Below, in pieces: positions 33,901-39,288 of a stretch of DNA of 64,000 nt. A model generated the notes under the pieces. That model worked only from the letters and a program-made list of their open reading frames with translations, had not been told where the DNA came from and did not search any database. Source of the stretch: Ailurus styani (taxonomy: Eukaryota > Chordata > Mammalia > Carnivora > Ailuridae); assembly GCA_002007465.1 (NCBI GenBank), contig LNAC01000770.1, positions 508,090-572,089 of the forward strand, read 5' to 3'. A program made the translations under genes and the position numbers. Numbering within the stretch: position 1 is the stretch's first letter; each line of letters opens with the position of its first letter.

Positions 33901-36520
33901 GCACTTCACAGGTATCACCTCATTTGATCCCCACAAGAGCAGTAGGTTATACTTATTTCTGTTTGAACTGGCTAGGCAAGTTCCCAGGCACTGGGTCAGA
34001 AGTGAGCAGGGAGTGTTGGCTGTCTCCCCAAGGCGAGCATCACCACCTTACTTTTTACACACTTGCTCCTGATCCTGAGAAATTTAACCTCTTCTGGGGA
34101 CTTCTTGATAACCACCATGGCCCCTCCCACAGAAATAGTTGAGAAGGAGCTGCCCTTCCCCCAGGATCACCTGGCAGTCCTTGCTTTCTGTGACTCCTAG
34201 GGGCCCACCGCAGACTCCAGTGGGGCATGGATGCTGAGCTGTCATGCCACTGAAGCAGCTGCAAAAGCTAAAGGAAGCTGAGTAACTGAGGAGAGGCCCC
34301 GCAGGCCTTGGATCCAGATCCATTTGGGTCTGTTACCATCCGGTCTGAGAAGGAACTGCTAATAGTGAGTATGGGAAGAGCATATCATGTGATGGCCAGC
34401 CCCAGGTGAGGACTTGCCAGGTCACAGGACAGGTAAGAAGCAGTGCCTGTCTGGAGCCCAGTGTCACCCACACTCCACCTGGGCTGAGACTGAGGTCAAA
34501 AGTCTAGGGACTGTGTCCTGGGCAAGCTCTGGAGGTCAACCACTAGGCTCCCGAGACTATGCCCCTGAGAGCTCATCACACTCAGGGCCACCATGGAAGG
34601 GACCTGTATAAGACCCCTTTCTTCCAGAGAGCAGGCATCCCCCACTTTCCCGAACACTTTTCCCTGCCGCATTGCCCTTCCTGCCCTTTCCCTCCTCTCT
34701 TCCTGGGGCACAAGCATGTCTACTCCTTACTGAAAGCCCTTGGGGCACACCAGGCAGCTCCCAGCCATGGAGTGCTAGCCTGGCAGGCAGGCAGCAAGGC
34801 ACAAGAAGTGGCACTGGGCCCCACTATGGAGACAGAGGGCAGCTGTCCCTGTGAAGAGCAAAGGAGAGGAGCAGCAGGCTTGGTGTGAGGACACTGCTCC
34901 TTTTTTATCTCTAGGGGGCCCGTTTACTCTGGACCTTCTGCTGTGATGATGTTACTTCCGCAAAAGCCTGCAATTACTGATACACTTTCATAACAAATGG
35001 ATCTTCACAGAGGGCAAGGGGCACAATGACTGGTTCTGAGGATGATGGTTCTTTTAGATACGGCCATCCTAAGACATGAGAAGAAGAAAGCACAGATGTA
35101 ACAGGGCCACAGATTGGCTTAGAGTCACCCAACCAAGATCCCAGAAACCTGACACTGTGAGGAAGACTCATGCTTTGTTTTTACCCTCACCTTCTAGAAT
35201 TTCAGGTGCTTGGTGTGCCCTGCAACCAGCATCATAGAATAATAGAGCTGACATTTCATCTGGTCAACCCTCTCATTTTACATGTGGGCAAGTGGGGACT
35301 GAGGTCACATGACTGGCCAAAGCCACCCTCAGGCCTTGGTGGAAGGACTGACATGGTTGGCAGGGGGGATGGTATGGCAAGGCTCCTGTCTGGGCCTCCC
35401 TTGCAGTTCATGAGCCCTGATGTGTGGCCCCTCTTTGTGCTCTTAAGCCCACCCCCCACACCTGAAAACTGCTACTCTGAAGACCCAAGGAAAAGCTGCC
35501 TGAGTTTTGCCTCAAAACTGCTCAGCAAATTATTGTGGGCAACCCTAAGGAGCTCTAGGTTCTTGAAGGGAAGCCACAGGCTTTGGGGACAAACAGACCT
35601 GGCTCAGAACCCAGATCTTCCACCCACAACCAGTTAGCAACTTCTGTCCACCTCGATTTTATCATGTTATACTGGGACATGAAACCTACCTCAGAGAATT
35701 GTGAACAATAAATGAAAGATTATATATACATTTTATATATACATATGACATATATATTTGACATATATATGATTTATATATTAAATATGTATATATTTAT
35801 ATATGCTATAAGATTATATAAGATGTACATATTTTTCATTTGATAAAGCCAACTACAAGTACTTGCTTCACATGAGATCCAGAGAGGCAGACATCTCACA
35901 AAGAAAAATTAATACCTGTTAAGGCATACAAAACTCCTCAGGCTGCATGTAATTCCAGGGCTCAAGAGAAGGGGCAGAGTAGAAAGATGAGGGGACCAGA
36001 GAGGGGTGACCCTGAGAACCTAGGGAGGAAAAGGCTGTGTGCAGAAGGCAGGCTTACTTGGGTAAGAGAGAGAGTGAAAGCATGGAGATGGAGGGAGGGG
36101 ACACACACACACACGCGCGCCGGCACACACACACATACACGAGTGTAGGTTAGAGAAACCCAGAAGAGGGAGGCCAGTGGTGTGTGCCCTCTACCTTTCC
36201 TTTAAGGCAGTGACCCAGGGATGATGAAGGCCATGGGCTGGGTTCATACCTGGACCTGACACTTATCTACACTGTGCCCTTGGCCAAGTGGTGTACTCTC
36301 TCTGAACCCCAGTATCCTTATCTAAAAATTTAGTGTTAGTCGTATATATACAGAGTTGACAAGAGGTCTAACAGAGAATGCAGATAAGAGCCACAGGTCT
36401 CAACACACAGCATGAGTCCAGATGTCATAGGCATTATTGCACTGATCTTGCTATTGACTCACCTGCACTGAGGGCACCTAGCAGAGGCACCAGGGCCATC
36501 CAGAGTCCAGGCTGCAGCAT
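705..36520 (-). CDS. Large secreted cysteine-rich GCC2/GCC3-repeat protein gene, 3' end outside window, probably inactivated
   Basis: Whole-locus entry; coding exons are listed separately. A signal-peptide exon is followed by 33 traceable coding exons, totalling about 5.16 kb, read on the minus strand. The units repeat CPxGxx[FYH]C and PCPxGT[FYW] followed by about 15 residues and CxxC, as in the ephrin-receptor-like GCC2/GCC3 domain (Pfam PF07699), known in EPH receptors, SVEP1, SCUBE and ELAPOR proteins. The product would be secreted or a large ectodomain; no membrane segment, kinase or EGF module lies inside the window, and its biological role is unknown. Phases match at all exon junctions; 22 of 33 internal introns are phase 1, which suits repeat-module duplication. 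Three lesions (TAG in exon 2; one-base deficits in exons 22 and 30) argue that this copy cannot make a full protein. Repeat family is a confident call; intact or pseudogene status is inferred. Confidence 0.8.
1312..1432 (-). CDS. Exon 33: [10 protein letters not shown] unit
   Basis: Acceptor cccgttgcttttctag; donor GTGAGG. It reads [30 protein letters not shown] and LCKICPAGK. 121 bases, phase 1 in, phase 2 out. Confidence 0.88.
1433..3670 (-). other. Intron 32-33
   Basis: No coding exon is recognised in this 2.2 kb. It holds one carnivore SINE (2956-3155), a single N at 3156, and a possible MIR 3' end around 2370-2420. The few open frames here lack the family's cysteine pattern. Confidence 0.6.
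2956..3155 (+). mobile_element. Carnivore tRNA-derived SINE
   Basis: The head gcgcctgggtggctcag, the internal tRNA-like box caggtcatgatctcagg, a pyrimidine-rich (tctctgcctgcc) stretch, then (taaa)n and an A-rich tail. It inserts in an intron of the cysteine-rich gene in the orientation opposite to transcription. Confidence 0.95.
3671..3826 (-). CDS. Exon 32: [10 protein letters not shown] unit
   Basis: Acceptor gtgtgtatctgcag; donor GTAAGA. It reads [42 protein letters not shown] and GHSP plus G. 156 bases, phase 1 in and out. Confidence 0.9.
4347..4520 (-). CDS. Exon 31: [11 protein letters not shown] unit
   Basis: Acceptor caactctcctacag; donor GTGAGT. It reads [42 protein letters not shown] and TPCPP plus G. 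174 bases, phase 1 in and out. Confidence 0.9.
4719..4884 (-). CDS. Exon 30: broken by a one-base deficit
   Basis: Acceptor cttttctatag; donor GTAAGA-like (GTAAGG). The 5' part reads [15 protein letters not shown] then PAGHYC, in phase with exon 29. The 3' part reads [28 protein letters not shown] and TLCEP, in phase with exon 31. Length 166 is one base less than required. The change falls right after GHYC (4819-4821), where TGCCAG stands in place of an expected TGC-CCx. An internal acceptor (tcctgcag, new start 4831) would by chance rejoin the downstream frame but would delete two cysteines and has a poor pyrimidine tract. Confidence 0.82.
5337..5436 (-). CDS. Exon 29: HFCPPGT unit
   Basis: Acceptor tgcttccctttcag; donor GTAAGT. 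It reads [30 protein letters not shown] and PEG. 100 bases, phase 1 in, phase 2 out. Confidence 0.9.
5627..5780 (-). CDS. Exon 28: [10 protein letters not shown] unit
   Basis: Acceptor ggcatctcccacag; donor GTACCT. It reads [31 protein letters not shown] and SGPCPA plus G. 154 bases, phase 0 in, phase 1 out. Confidence 0.9.
5781..7017 (-). other. Intron 27-28
   Basis: No exon is recognised. It contains an AT-rich stretch of about 95 bases (6325-6418, alternating ta/aaat units) and otherwise unique sequence. Confidence 0.6.
6325..6418. repeat. AT-rich low-complexity tract
   Basis: Almost only A and T, with repeated atatttaa and ataaatat units; a simple-sequence or low-complexity tract within an intron. 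Confidence 0.85.
7018..7124 (-). CDS. Exon 27: unit with Cys-to-Tyr change
   Basis: Acceptor tcttggttccag; donor GTAAGG. It reads [15 protein letters not shown] and [17 protein letters not shown]. The family motif GHYCP appears as GHYYP: TAT stands where TGT or TGC is expected, so one conserved cysteine is lost. 107 bases, phase 1 in, phase 0 out. Confidence 0.88.
7125..8381 (-). other. Intron 26-27
   Basis: No exon is recognised. A MIR-like segment lies at about 7695-7805 and a MER5-like segment with gctgggcctcaccctcaaaa at about 7860-8030. Confidence 0.5.
7695..7805 (+). repeat. MIR SINE fragment
   Basis: Contains the MIR core-to-tail signature: actgtgtgcccttaggcaaa followed by gagcctcagtttctc. 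Diverged, as expected for an ancient mammalian element. Confidence 0.6.
8382..8600 (-). CDS. Exon 26: GFYCPEG unit
   Basis: Acceptor gatccctgcacag; donor GTACCA. It reads [45 protein letters not shown] and [11 protein letters not shown]. 219 bases, phase 1 in and out. An upstream acceptor (cctccag) would add residues but breaks the CPRG|FYC continuity with exon 25. Confidence 0.9.
8906..9120 (-). CDS. Exon 25: SCPPGHFC unit
   Basis: Acceptor cccatttttccag; donor GTTAGT. It reads [45 protein letters not shown] and [12 protein letters not shown]. 215 bases, phase 2 in, phase 1 out. Confidence 0.9.
9438..9579 (-). CDS. Exon 24: QCPPGTW unit
   Basis: Acceptor ctctgacttctgcag; donor GTGGGC. It reads [31 protein letters not shown] and WPGPCYP plus GG. 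It is needed to connect exons 23 and 25, whose phases do not match each other directly. N-R-T is a sequon. 142 bases, phase 1 in, phase 2 out. Confidence 0.86.
10126..10230 (-). CDS. Exon 23: CAAGHWC unit
   Basis: Acceptor tttcttctag; donor GTACCT. It reads [16 protein letters not shown] and [11 protein letters not shown] plus G. 105 bases, phase 1 in and out. Confidence 0.86.
10760..10870 (+). repeat. MER5-like hAT DNA transposon fragment
   Basis: Contains atcacctggaaatcttttta followed by gaggcccaaccccacacct and ggggtggggtgggg, matching the order of MER5A/B landmarks as I know them. Diverged; not verified by search. Confidence 0.5.
11057..11271 (-). CDS. Exon 22: broken by a one-base deficit
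   Basis: Acceptor cactcctggccag; donor GTATGT. The 5' part reads [29 protein letters not shown] and RCPVGTYGP, in phase with exon 21. The 3' part reads [20 protein letters not shown] in the other frame, in phase with exon 23. Length is 215, one base short of what both neighbours require. The break lies near 11141-11146, in a run of three C where four would restore agreement. Without it the frame reaches TGA at 11129-11131. Confidence 0.82.
11464..11676 (-). CDS. Exon 21: [10 protein letters not shown] unit
   Basis: Donor GTGAGA. It reads [46 protein letters not shown] and SGQCPA plus G. The acceptor (ctgctgcccttgag) was chosen because the frame has a TGA just upstream and only this site gives phase 1 from exon 20. 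213 bases. Confidence 0.82.
12136..12252 (-). CDS. Exon 20: GPCQAGYFC unit
   Basis: Acceptor cctcttacttctag; donor GTGAGT. It reads [33 protein letters not shown] plus a partial codon C. 117 bases, phase 1 in and out. Confidence 0.9.
12949..13128 (-). CDS. Exon 19: [10 protein letters not shown] unit with longer spacer
   Basis: Acceptor tctccaccccag; donor GTAAGG. It reads [45 protein letters not shown] and [12 protein letters not shown]. The spacer before NCLC is longer than in other units and contains an N-Y-T sequon. 180 bases, phase 1 in and out. Confidence 0.9.
13355..13504 (-). CDS. Exon 18: PCPRGYY unit
   Basis: Acceptor tttgctttttag; donor GTGCGT. It reads [33 protein letters not shown] and SGPCDA plus G. 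150 bases, phase 1 in and out. N-L-T again offers a glycosylation sequon. Confidence 0.92.
14075..14278 (-). CDS. Exon 17: triple CPxG unit
   Basis: Acceptor cctttcctcag; donor GTGAGT. It reads [45 protein letters not shown] and [11 protein letters not shown]. 204 bases, phase 1 in and out. N-L-T is a potential N-glycosylation site, consistent with a secreted product. Confidence 0.92.
14410..14535 (-). repeat. Probable MIR fragment, reverse orientation
   Basis: Reads as the reverse complement of the MIR 3' half: cacttgtatagcaccttcca followed by a tail with gagactcagaaaatc. Low identity; tentative. Confidence 0.4.
15562..15701 (-). CDS. Exon 16: [10 protein letters not shown] unit
   Basis: Acceptor ctgactccccag; donor GTATGG. 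It joins exon 15 as [15 protein letters not shown], then [27 protein letters not shown] and SPIPA. 140 bases, phase 2 in, phase 1 out. Confidence 0.9.
15961..16155 (-). mobile_element. Carnivore SINE, reverse orientation, with TSD
   Basis: Starts with poly(T) plus aagattttatttattt and ends with accacccaggcgcca, the reverse of the SINE head. It is flanked by tgtccctttccatc (15947-15960) and tgtccttttccatc (16157-16170), a 14-base target-site duplication with one mismatch. Confidence 0.95.
16618..16744 (-). CDS. Exon 15: [13 protein letters not shown] unit
   Basis: Acceptor gactttgggtag; donor GTGAGT. It reads [29 protein letters not shown] and [10 protein letters not shown] plus CG. 127 bases, phase 1 in, phase 2 out. 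Confidence 0.88.
16745..18583 (-). other. Intron 14-15
   Basis: 1.8 kb with no recognisable exon. Exons 14 and 15 join in phase without it. Apparent open frames on both strands lack the cysteine pattern. A diverged MIR/L2-like stretch is suspected near 18230-18400. Confidence 0.5.
18584..18709 (-). CDS. Exon 14: [10 protein letters not shown] unit
   Basis: Acceptor ttactttccag; donor GTGAGG. It reads [31 protein letters not shown] and WPCFA plus G. The segment after PCP lacks the usual GT[FY], suggesting some decay, but phase (1 in, 1 out) and splice sites are intact. Confidence 0.82.
18787..18927 (-). CDS. Exon 13: cysteine-poor divergent unit
   Basis: Acceptor ctttctctgcttccag; donor GTACTT. 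It begins [16 protein letters not shown] as expected after CAP|G, but then has no further cysteine through about 30 residues ([18 protein letters not shown]). Splice sites and phase (1 in, 1 out) fit both neighbours, so it is probably an exon that has diverged or lost its PCPxGT cysteines. Confidence 0.7.
19697..19898 (-). CDS. Exon 12: [12 protein letters not shown] unit
   Basis: Acceptor ctcttcctccag; donor GTGAGG. It reads [42 protein letters not shown] and MGPCAP plus G. 202 bases, phase 0 in, phase 1 out. An alternative acceptor 15 bases upstream (caacag) is possible but would break phase with exon 11. Confidence 0.9.
20916..21068 (-). CDS. Exon 11: GTFRETPG unit
   Basis: Acceptor ttctctctgcccag; donor GTGAGC. 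It reads [28 protein letters not shown] and [16 protein letters not shown]. 153 bases, 51 whole codons, phase 0 on both sides. Together with exon 10's end it gives CPMGTFRE, in line with the PCPxGTF pattern. Confidence 0.9.
21837..21971 (-). CDS. Exon 10: [10 protein letters not shown] unit
   Basis: Acceptor cccccttccag; donor GTGAGA. It reads [28 protein letters not shown] and IPCPM. 135 bases, 45 whole codons, phase 0 on both sides, so it could be skipped without a frame change. Confidence 0.9.
22353..22476 (-). CDS. Exon 9: [10 protein letters not shown] unit
   Basis: Acceptor ttctcttccag; donor GTAAGT. It reads [28 protein letters not shown] and LPCGAGSFS. 124 bases, phase 2 in, phase 0 out. 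The intron upstream of it (22477-24655) holds a LINE-1 3' end. Confidence 0.88.
22477..24655 (-). other. Intron 8-9 with LINE-1 insertion
   Basis: No exon is recognised in this 2.2 kb. Roughly half is the LINE-1 3' end described separately; the rest is AT-rich unique sequence with a short (tc)n tract near 23778. Confidence 0.6.
22725..23715 (+). mobile_element. 5'-truncated LINE-1, ORF2 tail and 3' UTR
   Basis: Begins at the ORF2 C-terminal coding segment (gataaagggctagtatccaa) and includes gagataccacctcacacctg, gcaattgcactactaggtat and the 3' UTR ending in an A-rich tail. Open reading frames are broken. Orientation is antisense to the host gene. Confidence 0.92.
24656..24797 (-). CDS. Exon 8: PCPAGTY unit
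   Basis: Acceptor ctctctgaaacag; donor GTAAAG. It reads [32 protein letters not shown] and MLCP, ending with two bases CA that exon 9 completes. Phase 1 in, phase 2 out. The opening segment GTxxxTQFPCP recurs in exons 7 and 18, supporting duplication of exons within the gene. Confidence 0.88.
25133..25357 (-). CDS. Exon 7: canonical double unit
   Basis: Acceptor ttgtgtttgcag; donor GTGAGT. The exon reads [42 protein letters not shown] and [10 protein letters not shown]. At 225 bases this is the longest exon and the clearest example of the repeat grammar in the locus. Phase 1 in and 1 out. Confidence 0.92.
25679..25815 (-). CDS. Exon 6: unit with lost PCP cysteine
   Basis: Acceptor ttggctgccatag; donor GTGAGT. 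It joins exon 5 to read [14 protein letters not shown], then [18 protein letters not shown] and [11 protein letters not shown]. Where other units read PCPPGTF, this one reads [11 protein letters not shown] replaces the expected TGC. Flanking phases agree (phase 2 in, 1 out), which sets this acceptor over sites further upstream. Confidence 0.8.
26183..26375 (-). CDS. Exon 5: one and a half cysteine-rich units
   Basis: Acceptor gttttctccccag; donor GTAAGG. It reads [45 protein letters not shown] and ends at TCTQ plus GG. This is the textbook order of the family: CxxCPAGxxC, then PCxPGTF, then CxxCPAGxxC. 193 bases, phase 1 in, phase 2 out. Confidence 0.9.
27400..27541 (+). repeat. Copy A of a local intronic duplication (contains a MIR-like part)
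   Basis: Starts aaaacttgtccaacatccat, continues ttttggggtggtacagagta and ends acctctgaagctcagaggg. It matches 29569-29715 along its length with roughly four in five bases identical by eye. Part resembles MIR, but the shared 5' flank goes beyond it. Confidence 0.6.
28215..28440 (-). repeat. MIR SINE fragment, reverse orientation
   Basis: Reads gatatgtgctaggctcagtg, then catcctgtctgatgtccaca, agccttatgagacaaatatt and gctcagagaggtcaaggaac, which is the reverse complement order of the MIR consensus. Confidence 0.6.
28824..28925 (-). CDS. Exon 4: GHFC...PCPAGSF unit
   Basis: Acceptor cttcccctcacag; donor GTCAGT after TCAGAAG. The exon reads [17 protein letters not shown] and continues to NTSFCSE, and its leftover G joins exon 5 to give [16 protein letters not shown]. 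It is isolated between large introns of 5.2 kb upstream and 2.4 kb downstream, and lies between two copies of a local duplication (27400-27541 and 29569-29715). Confidence 0.85.
29569..29715 (+). repeat. Copy B of a local intronic duplication
   Basis: Starts aaaacctgtccaacatctat, continues ttttggggtggtacagagta and ends acctctgaagctcagagggg. Copies A and B lie 2.2 kb apart on either side of exon 4. Confidence 0.6.
31020..32044 (+). mobile_element. Old LINE-1 fragments
   Basis: Around 31028-31249 the frame reads [12 protein letters not shown] and [15 protein letters not shown], the landmark region after the L1 ORF2 endonuclease. After about 31620 the sequence is L1 3' end (ggaatattattcagccttta, gttaagtgaaataagccagt). 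The pieces are decayed and internally deleted. Confidence 0.85.
32045..32820 (+). mobile_element. Second LINE-1 3' end joined to the older one
   Basis: Restarts at gagataccatctcacacctg and runs through gcaattatactactaggtat, a (ca)n-bearing segment at 32400-32440 and an A-rich end. It looks less diverged than the L1 piece immediately before it. Confidence 0.88.
34089..34258 (-). CDS. Exon 3: GCC2/GCC3-like unit
   Basis: A strong pyrimidine tract and ttttgcag precede the exon, which reads [16 protein letters not shown], then [10 protein letters not shown] and [11 protein letters not shown], ending VPRR plus a partial codon. The donor is the weaker GTTAAA. Length is 170 bases, phase 2 in and phase 1 out, joining exon 4 as VPRRGHFC. 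The CxxC pair after KDC found in most units is missing here ([10 protein letters not shown]), so this unit is degenerate or divergent. Confidence 0.7.
34731..34779 (-). CDS. Exon 2: short exon with in-frame TAG
   Basis: The acceptor is cctgcctgccag and the donor follows TTTCA as GTAAGG. The exon starts with two bases that complete exon 1's partial codon (G plus GC), but the next codon is TAG (34775-34777). Downstream it reads [14 protein letters not shown], and its last two bases join exon 3 to give the [10 protein letters not shown] motif, so the downstream frame is certain. A nearer acceptor (ctag, just after the stop) would leave the wrong phase from exon 1. The stop is therefore probably real unless an unseen exon intervenes between 34780 and 36462. 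Confidence 0.6.
34780..36462 (-). other. Intron 1-2
   Basis: No exon with the family pattern is seen. It holds an AT-rich microsatellite (about 35720-35840), a (ca)n tract (36102-36140) and MIR-like segments near 35580-35715 and 36230-36315. Whether a hidden exon lies here matters for the exon 2 stop codon. Confidence 0.5.
35720..35840. repeat. AT-rich microsatellite
   Basis: Repeated tatata and acatatat units over about 120 bases. Confidence 0.8.
36463..36520 (-). CDS. Exon 1: signal peptide
   Basis: The chosen ATG (36518-36520) gives [19 protein letters not shown] and a partial codon G, directly followed by a canonical donor GTGAGT. The hydrophobic core ([12 protein letters not shown]) and small residues before the expected cleavage point fit a secretory signal peptide. 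The same frame is open further upstream with two more ATGs, but those would bury the hydrophobic segment about 25-50 residues inside, so the internal ATG is preferred. No TATA box is obvious in the roughly 150 bases upstream. Confidence 0.75.
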
Positions 36521-37729
36521 GCTGGAGCAGTGACAGGGAAAGCCTGGGGCCAGAGAATGTGCCGGATCCTTGGCCTGTGTAGGCTGGAGCATGTGACCTA
36601 CATTGCTGTAACCTGGCTCTTTGCAGCTGCCTTGGACCAGACCCAGTACATCCCCCGCCACCATCCCCTGGGAAATGTGGCCTCCGAGAGCATCAGAGGA
36701 AGACAGACAGGATGTGTTCTTTGTTCAGCTCTCCTGTCCTTCCAGATGACAGCTGAGAAGAGCCAGACTGTCAGGCTCTGGTACCCTTAGCAGTTGTGGG
36801 AACCTACAAATAACTTAGTCTTTTCTGTTTCAATTTCCTCATCTTTAAAACTGAGGTAGCAGGAGTACCTACCACCTGGGATTGTGGGAGAGCTAAAGGA
36901 GTTTCAGGCATCCTCAGAGCAGTGCCTGCACACACACATGCTCAGCATCATTCCTAATTCATGTTTTAATTTGCCGATCATTTATTGAGCACTCACAGTT
37001 TTGTCTGGTAGCATACAAAGGGCAGAGGAGTGAAAACTGGCTCATGTCCTTAGAGCTTAGCTTAAAGTCTATGAGATGAGCCCACAGGTAGCAATTCTAA
37101 ACACATCATCATAAACCAGTTAGTACTGTGTGGCCCTAACGTGGCCCAGATTTCATTTACTTTTCTCAGGAACTCTGAGAGAGATGGAATCTTCATGCAT
37201 GTGGTGGGAACAGTGACTTGCTTGAGGTGGTCCACTGGGTGACAGAAGCTGGTCTGTGTGGGCCAAAGCCCATGCCAACTCATTCCTCTTCCCAAGGTAA
37301 AGTCTGTGGTTCCCATGGCTCCAGGGGACCACCTGAACACAGATAATAATGACCCTATATTTACCCAGACCTGGCTTCTCCAAGGGGCTGGGATGCTAGT
37401 GGCTGGGTGGTGGGGGCTGAAGCTCTGCAGCTTGGGTTTTGCTCTTGAAGGATGCTTTTCAGCTCTAAAGTGTTATGAGGTCAGTGTTGTTGGTGGGTGT
37501 GAGGTTGACCGTAACTGCTAATTGTAAAAACCATCAGATCTTAGAGGGACTCAGAGCCCTCCATGCCTTGGACATGCCCACCTGTCTCACTTCTGTTGTA
37601 TGACTCTCCCTCATCCCTGTGCCCAGTTTCAAGGCCATCTTTTTTTTCTTCACACACTTAAGAGCCATTTCAGATTTCTGCTTGTGTTACCTCCTCCCTG
37701 TCTATCTGATCACTCTTTTGTCATGTTTC

Positions 37730-37933
37730 TTTTCTAAGATTTTATTTATTTATTTATTTATTTATTTATAACATGAGTGGGAGGGACAGAGGGAGAGGAA
37801 GAGAGAGAATCTCAATCAGATTCCATGCTGAACATGGAGGCTGGTGCAGGGCTTGATCTCATGACCCTGAGATCATGACCTGAGCTGAAATCAAGAATAG
37901 GGTGCTTAACAGTTGAGCCACTCAGGAGCCCCT
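37730..37933 (-). mobile_element. Older carnivore SINE, reverse orientation
   Basis: Has aagattttatttatttattt with an expanded (ttta)n, then a diverged body and a head reading gccactcaggagcccc. More diverged than the other copies, so probably an older insertion. Confidence 0.88.
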
Positions 37934-38363
37934 CACATTTTCCTATTTTAATTCTCTGACTTGCACTTAGTACCATTGGTATTTATCTTATTTGTTTGTT
38001 CACAGATGTTGGTCTCTCCTCAGTGGACTCTAAAGCCATGAGAGTAGGGATTTGGTCTCCACCTCTGTGGTCCCAGTGCCCAGCACAGTGCCTGACATGT
38101 AGTGGGTACTTTGTAAGTCCTTGAGAAGGGGTGAAGGAGTGAGAGGTGCCCCTGCTCAGCATCTCTGTTAACTGCAGAAGTTTATTCTTCAATCTCAGAT
38201 GCACAGTAAACAAAGTGGTTCAGAGTGGAGCAGCTTTGATTGGTTAAGTGGTGGTGATGGGGATCCTGGGGCCCCTTTTCTCTCCAGCTTGCCCCACAGG
38301 CAGCCCCTGAGGCTCCCTGTACAAATTGAAGAGCACTAAGAGCACAGTTTAAGAACTACTAAT

Positions 38364-38558
38364 CTTGGGCACCTGGGTGGCTCAGTGGGTTAAAGCCTCT
38401 GCCTTTGGCTCAGGTCATGATCTCAGGGTCCTGGGATCGAGTACTGCATCGGGCTCCCTGCTCAGCAGGGAGCCTGCTCCCTCCTCTCTCTCTGCCTGCC
38501 TCTCTGCTTACTTGTAATCTTTCTCTGTCAAATAAATAAATAAAATCTTAAAAAAAAA
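38364..38558 (+). mobile_element. Carnivore SINE with exact TSD
   Basis: Head gcacctgggtggctcagtgg, typical body and (taaa)n tail plus poly(A). Flanked by the 13-base duplication aagaactactaat at 38351-38363 and 38559-38571. Confidence 0.96.
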
Positions 38559-38990
38559 AAGAACTACTAATGTGGTTCAACTTCCTCATTTTCTGAAGGA
38601 CAAAGGCACAGAGAAGTGAGGAAATGGGCCCAAGTTCACTCAGTGAGATTCAGGCTTAGAAGAAAGCTGAGTCCCCTGATCATGATCTGAGACTCCTTCT
38701 ACTGCCTTCAATCACAGACCTAGATGGATGCTGCCCACATTCACCTTAAATGAACTATCTGGTTTGGGGCTAGTGTTGGGTCAGCTGTATCTATACCTGC
38801 CCCAGTTCCCAGATAGAAGTCTGAGATACCATACTATACCTTGGCTAATTGAACACTATTTCATCTGCCCCCTCAATAATTCTGTGAAGTATCTATTATT
38901 ACTAACTTTATTTAATAGATAAGGAGATTAAGGCTACAACAGACTAAGTTATTTCCCAAAATTATTCTTCTATTAAGAGATCAAAATGTG

Positions 38991-39010
38991 GGGTGCCTGG
39001 GTGGCTCAGT
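38991..39010 (+). mobile_element. SINE head fragment
   Basis: Only the first bases of the SINE (ggggtgcctgggtggctcag) are present before the sequence switches abruptly to unrelated AT-rich DNA. Confidence 0.7.
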
Positions 39011-39240
39011 CTTTTATTCTTTTTCTTTTGTGTACTCTTTAATGTGAAAGAAAATATCAACAGACATTCATATAGAAAATATACTTATTCATCAATTATA
39101 ACCACAGTTTGGCTACAGAAACAAGAGTTGGTCAAAAACTAACAAAAACATTTTGAAAATCAATTGGCTATATGGGATTTAGTATTGTATAGCTTATTAT
39201 TATTTGTAATTTATGTGGCAGTAAAATTTTATAATGAATA

Positions 39241-39286
<46 letters not shown>
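39241..39286. repeat. (TG)n microsatellite
   Basis: More than twenty consecutive tg dinucleotides, almost perfect. Confidence 0.97.

Positions 39287-39288
<2 letters not shown>

Larger units (their letters stand above)
28926..34088 (-). other. Intron 3-4, longest intron
   Basis: 5.2 kb with no recognisable exon. It contains copy B of the local duplication, LINE-1 fragments between 31020 and 32820, CA/TG microsatellites (about 32400-32440 and 33103-33118), and a MIR-like stretch near 33850-33960. Confidence 0.6.
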
